DNA of 8,223 bases from JACMLD01 sp964245425 (lineage in GTDB: Bacteria; Bacteroidota; Bacteroidia; Chitinophagales; Chitinophagaceae), in assembly GCA_964245425.1 (NCBI GenBank), contig CAXTMV010000246.1:1-8223 (forward strand), given 5' to 3'. A program made the position numbers and the translations under genes. Shown piece by piece: positions 6,816-8,223 of the stretch; position 1 is the first letter of the stretch; every line of letters begins with the position of its first letter. Below the pieces are notes generated by a model. It ran no database searches, had not been told where the DNA came from, and saw only the letters and a program-made list of their open reading frames with translations.

Positions 6816-6880
6816 TTTAAACGGGTTTTTTTTGAGAAAAGGATACTTTGTTTGATTTAGTAAAATCAAGCTTTAAACGG
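6816..6880. repeat. Short repeats in the gldK-gldL gap
   Basis: The 124-bp gap contains TTTAAACGG twice in the same orientation (6816-6824 and 6872-6880, 56 bp apart). Between the copies lies a 7-bp inverted repeat, TTGATTT (6852-6858) and AAATCAA (6863-6869), with a 4-base loop. No T-run follows on either strand, so it is not a terminator. It could be an operator, an mRNA processing hairpin, or chance in an AT-rich gap. Confidence 0.4.
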
Positions 6881-6919
6881 AATTATCAATAAAAAATTTT
6901 GTTCAGGAAATGTTAAATA

Positions 6920-8203
6920 TCAACGATGACCTGGTGCTGATGGTAAATCAATAACAGTTCTGAAGCCGATATAAGATTTAGCAGTGTCCTGGTATTCGTA
7001 TGCACGGGTACCGGTTTGCAGGAAGTAGCCTACATCTTTCCAGCTGCCGCCACGGATAACTTTCCTTTTCATGCGCGGAGGATCAGAATCCTTGGCATTG
7101 TAACGGATATCCGGGTTCATATCGTGCTGAAAATTGTAACCACCTTCATAGTACAGGGAAGAAGTCCACTCTGCCACATTACCTGCCATGCAATACAGAC
7201 CGAAATCGTTGGGCCAGTATCCGTCTGCGCGTACGGTATAGAAACCGCCGTCTTCAGGATAGTTGCCACGGCCTGGTTTAAAGTTGGCCAGCAAACAACC
7301 TTTCTTGTTTCTCAGGTAATAGTTACCCCAGGGAAACATAGATTGTGAACGGCCGCCACGGGCTGCATATTCCCATTCTGCTTCTGTTGGCAGGCGGAAA
7401 TCAGATTCCTGTGATCTTTTCTTTGATTCCAGGAAAGCATTCAGGTAATGGGTTCTCCACTCGCAGAAAGCAGTTGCCTGGTTCCAGTTTACACCTACAA
7501 CAGGGTAGTTGCCGGTGGCGGGGTGAGAATAATATCTTTTGGTCATGGGCTCATTGTAAGAATAAGAGAAGTCCCTTATCCAAACCAGGGTATCCGGATA
7601 GATACGAACCGGTTTCTTTTCAATGAAGGCTGAACGCGGCTTGCCGGCATTTTCCCTTTTGGCAGCTTCCTTCAGGTTAAATGTTTCTGACAGGTATACC
7701 AGTTTGTTGGCATCAATTTCTTTTTTGCCGAAAATGCGGTTCTCCGGTGTTACTACCATCTGATCGATCTTTTCGGTGGTAGCTTTATCGCCCCATTTAA
7801 TGGTAGAAGCTTTTTTCCAGTCAACCATATCAACACCATCAACACTTTTTACGTACCCCATCAGCTTGGCAGCTGTTGAATCGCGCACCCAGTTGGTAAA
7901 CTGGCGGTATTCGTTGTTGGTGATTTCTGTAGCGTCCATCCAGAATCCGTTGATGGATACCTGTTTGTTACGTGCAGTATAAGCGTAGTTGACATCCTCA
8001 TCGCTCGGACCCATGTGGAAGGTTCCAGGTGGAATGTAGACCATTCCGGGAGGCTTACTCAGGTTGTACTTGTTTGCGGGGGCCACACCGTGCAGCTGAC
8101 CATCGTCCGGTAATCCCTTGTGGGACTTTCCAATCTTTCCGCAACCTGTTACAGCAGCAGCCGCAACAAGCTTCAATAGGATGGACAGGTTTTTCATTTT
8201 CAT
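6920..8203 (-). CDS. gldK: GldK, T9SS / gliding motility outer-membrane lipoprotein
   Basis: GldK (PorK) is the lipoprotein that anchors the GldK-GldN ring under the outer membrane and is required for type IX secretion. The ATG at 8201-8203 gives 427 residues; a second ATG two codons in (8195-8197) is equally possible. The signal ends in lipobox V18-T19-G20-C21, and GKIGKSHK after the cysteine lacks the acidic surface-export signal, in keeping with a periplasmic face. Residues about 53-419 form a formylglycine-generating-enzyme (FGE/sulfatase-modifying) fold with the motifs MVYIPPGTFHMG (54-65), RLPTEAEWEYAARGG (270-284), GNVAEW (341-346) and VIRGGSW (382-388), and a late GFR. By ungapped comparison after GGS, the two FGE catalytic cysteines are replaced by Asp390 and Leu395, so the role is structural, as known for the family. 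It is the first gene of the set; its promoter lies past the right edge. Confidence 0.95.
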   Translation of the reverse strand: MKMKNLSILLKLVAAAAVTGCGKIGKSHKGLPDDGQLHGVAPANKYNLSKPPGMVYIPPGTFHMGPSDEDVNYAYTARNKQVSINGFWMDATEITNNEYRQFTNWVRDSTAAKLMGYVKSVDGVDMVDWKKASTIKWGDKATTEKIDQMVVTPENRIFGKKEIDANKLVYLSETFNLKEAAKRENAGKPRSAFIEKKPVRIYPDTLVWIRDFSYSYNEPMTKRYYSHPATGNYPVVGVNWNQATAFCEWRTHYLNAFLESKKRSQESDFRLPTEAEWEYAARGGRSQSMFPWGNYYLRNKKGCLLANFKPGRGNYPEDGGFYTVRADGYWPNDFGLYCMAGNVAEWTSSLYYEGGYNFQHDMNPDIRYNAKDSDPPRMKRKVIRGGSWKDVGYFLQTGTRAYEYQDTAKSYIGFRTVIDLPSAPGHR

Positions 8204-8223
8204 AAAATTAAAGGGTATTGGAC

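Noticed and set aside
6841..6850. TACTTTG as a promoter box in the gldK-gldL gap
   Set aside because: It is one base short of TAnnTTTG and points on the plus strand, away from gldL.

Overview
The window looks like chromosomal DNA of a Bacteroidota bacterium, probably a Chitinophagaceae-like member. The reasons are a complete gldK-gldL-gldM-gldN gene set, which is specific to the phylum, start regions without clear Shine-Dalgarno sequences, a TAnnTTTG promoter box, and a C-terminal Phe on an outer-membrane barrel. The exact genus cannot be read from the sequence.

Left part, plus strand (1-3090): the 3' end of an outer-membrane beta-barrel protein cut by the window edge; a 209-residue lipoprotein of unknown function with its own candidate promoter; then uvrC, the nucleotide-excision-repair endonuclease subunit. 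The gap between the lipoprotein gene and uvrC holds an imperfect inverted repeat built from degenerate 7-bp units (consensus GACYAAN). One arm overlaps the lipoprotein stop codon and the other runs to within 2 bp of the uvrC ATG.

Middle (3078-3277): a convergent intergenic region with three terminator-like hairpins. The last is a perfect 19-bp inverted repeat with A and T tracts on both sides, able to stop transcription from both directions.

Right part, minus strand (3278-8203): gldK, gldL, gldM and gldN in that transcriptional order, the core of the type IX secretion system (T9SS) and gliding machinery. GldL and GldM form the proton-driven inner-membrane motor. GldM spans the periplasm, and GldK (lipoprotein) with GldN forms the ring under the outer membrane. 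All four are full length and carry the expected features. The gaps of 124, 103 and 34 bp suggest one operon; the first two contain small AT-rich inverted repeats. The promoter and any upstream gene, such as porP/sprF or gldJ, lie beyond the right edge.

No wholly new system is evident. The main points for follow-up are the heptamer palindrome before uvrC, the terminator stack, and the hairpins inside the gld operon.
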